Of a stretch of 15,334 nt of DNA, positions 14,404 to 15,334 are shown in pieces. The translations under genes were made by a program, and so were the position numbers. The stretch lies in assembly GCA_046496815.1 (NCBI GenBank), contig JAWOGN010000033.1, positions 1-15,334 on the forward strand, read 5' to 3'. Source of the stretch: JAWOGN01 sp046496815. GTDB lineage: Bacteria; Desulfobacterota; DSM-4660; Desulfatiglandales; Desulfatiglandaceae. The notes below the pieces were generated by a model. It worked only from the letters and a program-made list of their open reading frames with translations. It ran no database searches and was not told where the DNA came from. Each line of letters begins with the position of its first letter. Within the stretch, counting starts at the first letter, position 1.

Positions 14404-15087
14404 ATGAAAATATTGTTTTTCGGCCCAAACGGAAGTGGAAAGGGCACCCAGGGTGCAATCGTCAAGGAGAAATTCGGTATCCCTCACATCGAGACCGGTG
14501 TTATCTTTAGAGACAATATCTCTCGCGGTACCCAACTCGGGAGTGAGGCGAAGGGTTACATCGACCAAGGGGAATTGGTCCCCGACGGCATCACCATTCC
14601 CATGATTTTGGAACGGTTGAAAGAAGATGACTGCAAAGGAGGTTGGCTATTGGACGGTTTCCCTCGGAACTTAACACAGGCCCGGGAACTCGAGAAGGCG
14701 CTCGAAGCGGAAGGCCTCAATCTCGATATCGTGATCGAAATGATCCTCGATAGACAAATTGCGAAGAACCGAATCATGGGACGTCGGTTGTGCGTCAATG
14801 ACAACAACCATCCCAACAATATCTACATCGATGCCATCAAACCGCAAGACGACCGGTGCAGGGTGTGCGGTGGCGAGCTCAAGACCCGATCCGATGACCA
14901 GGATGAGGAGGCCATCGATCAGCGCCACAGCATTTATTATGACACCGACACGGGAACCATGGCGGCCGTCAATTTTTTCAAGGATCTTTCATCCAAAAAT
15001 CGCGGCAATCCCAGAATCATTGAGCTGGACGGCAGGCCCGGCGTGAAGGAGGTCTCGGCGGAGCTCCTGGTCAAACTGAACGCGTGA
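14404..15087 (+). CDS. adk: adenylate kinase with a Cys-containing LID domain
   Basis: 227 residues from the ATG at 14404, chosen because GAGGAGA lies seven bases upstream; a GTG 11 codons earlier would overlap that site. Seen: P-loop GPNGSGKGTQ (7-16), AMP-site Arg36, DGFPRN (84-89, Arg88), and LID-flanking GRRLC (126-130) and TRSDDQDEE (161-169). The enzyme interconverts ATP + AMP and 2 ADP in the cytoplasm. The LID carries Cys130 and Cys152-x2-Cys155 with Asp133 where a second Cys usually stands, so metal binding by Cys-Asp-Cys-Cys is likely but unproven. The LID loop between these pairs is a little longer than usual and Asn/Asp-rich. The common TGD motif is TGV (31-33), and the P-loop reads GPNG rather than GAPG; both are departures from the E. 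coli type. General catalytic arginines are kept, so activity is expected. Confidence 0.93.
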   Translation: MKILFFGPNGSGKGTQGAIVKEKFGIPHIETGVIFRDNISRGTQLGSEAKGYIDQGELVPDGITIPMILERLKEDDCKGGWLLDGFPRNLTQARELEKALEAEGLNLDIVIEMILDRQIAKNRIMGRRLCVNDNNHPNNIYIDAIKPQDDRCRVCGGELKTRSDDQDEEAIDQRHSIYYDTDTGTMAAVNFFKDLSSKNRGNPRIIELDGRPGVKEVSAELLVKLNA

Positions 15088-15170
15088 GGTTTACGGAAAA
15101 CGACTGATTTGATGTGACGGCCTGATTTCAGGAAGGCTCAAAGGAGGAAATTCGGTCCATCAGAATCAGC

Positions 15171-15334
15171 ATGGAAAAAAGGGGGGCAGAAAAAATGCAT
15201 TTCGATGATACGCGCTACACCGTAGCGTTTGAGGATTCTCAAGAAAAAAGGGACATTACGCTTTCAAGCCTTGGACACGGCGCCTTGGATTTTCTTGAAC
15301 ATTATGGGGAAGAATCCCTGGTAGGAAAAGCCTT
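15171..15334 (+). CDS. unrecognised protein, N-terminal part (cut by window edge)
   Basis: An open frame runs from the ATG at 15171 to the window end, giving MEKRGAEKMHFDDTRYTVAF and about 34 further residues. I do not recognise the family; the visible part is soluble and rather acidic, with no signal peptide or membrane segment. The start is unclear. ATG 15195 (residue 9) has a G-run eight bases upstream. The strongest ribosome-binding site, AAAGGAGG at 15140-15147, is 23 bases before ATG 15171, too far for it, and between them only non-standard ATT or ATC codons are in frame. The gene follows adk in the same direction after 83 bases without a clear terminator, so it may share adk's transcript. 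Confidence 0.5.
   Translation, partial: MEKRGAEKMHFDDTRYTVAFEDSQEKRDITLSSLGHGALDFLEHYGEESLVGKA

Noticed and set aside
15121..15132. CCTGATTTCAGG hairpin after adk
   Set aside because: A four-base stem with a four-base loop and no T-tract is too weak to call a terminator.

Overview
The window (15,334 bases, mixed GC slightly above 50 %) reads as chromosomal DNA of a Gram-negative, probably anaerobic bacterium of the Desulfobacterota (old Deltaproteobacteria). This placement is an inference. It rests on the adenylate kinase with a Cys-containing LID, the cyclic-nucleotide-binding/PilZ proteins, a TatA-type translocase, an AMP-forming acyl-CoA ligase and the overall gene style. There are no rRNA or tRNA genes, no CRISPR array, no transposase and no phage gene.

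Layout. Bases 1-3433 (minus strand): the start of a ComF-type phosphoribosyltransferase, cut by the window edge, and upstream of it a 982-residue helicase/exonuclease fusion that joins the equivalents of Bacillus MrfA and MrfB. Bases 3587-4780 (plus): two closely spaced genes, a cyclic-nucleotide-binding plus PilZ protein and a lone cyclic-nucleotide-binding domain. Bases 4805-6787 (minus): an ABC-F ATPase. Bases 6788-7149: a 362-base gene-free stretch holding a promoter candidate and a 150-base imperfect palindrome. Bases 7150-8751 (plus): an acyl-CoA ligase. Bases 8782-10322 (minus): tatA and purM. Bases 10451-12568 (plus): recG. Bases 12850-14148 (plus): hom, behind a 281-base leader rich in inverted repeats. 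Bases 14404-15087 (plus): adk with its own well-formed promoter. Bases 15171-15334 (plus): the beginning of an unrecognised gene.

How the genes fit together. Most are housekeeping: purine synthesis (purM), nucleotide balance (adk), threonine/methionine precursor supply (hom), fork repair (recG), protein export (tatA) and ribosome-associated ABC-F function. The mrfAB-like fusion and recG are both DNA-repair functions but lie 7 kb apart on opposite strands, so no shared operon is implied. The two cyclic-nucleotide-binding genes are a plausible small signalling unit; the first could read both a cyclic mononucleotide and c-di-GMP.

The least ordinary items are the single-chain MrfA-MrfB fusion, the CNB-PilZ dual receptor with its partner gene, the symmetric 150-base palindrome ahead of the acyl-CoA ligase, the structured region ahead of hom, and the Cys-Asp-Cys-Cys LID of the adenylate kinase. 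I did not find a clear new multi-gene defence or mobile system here.
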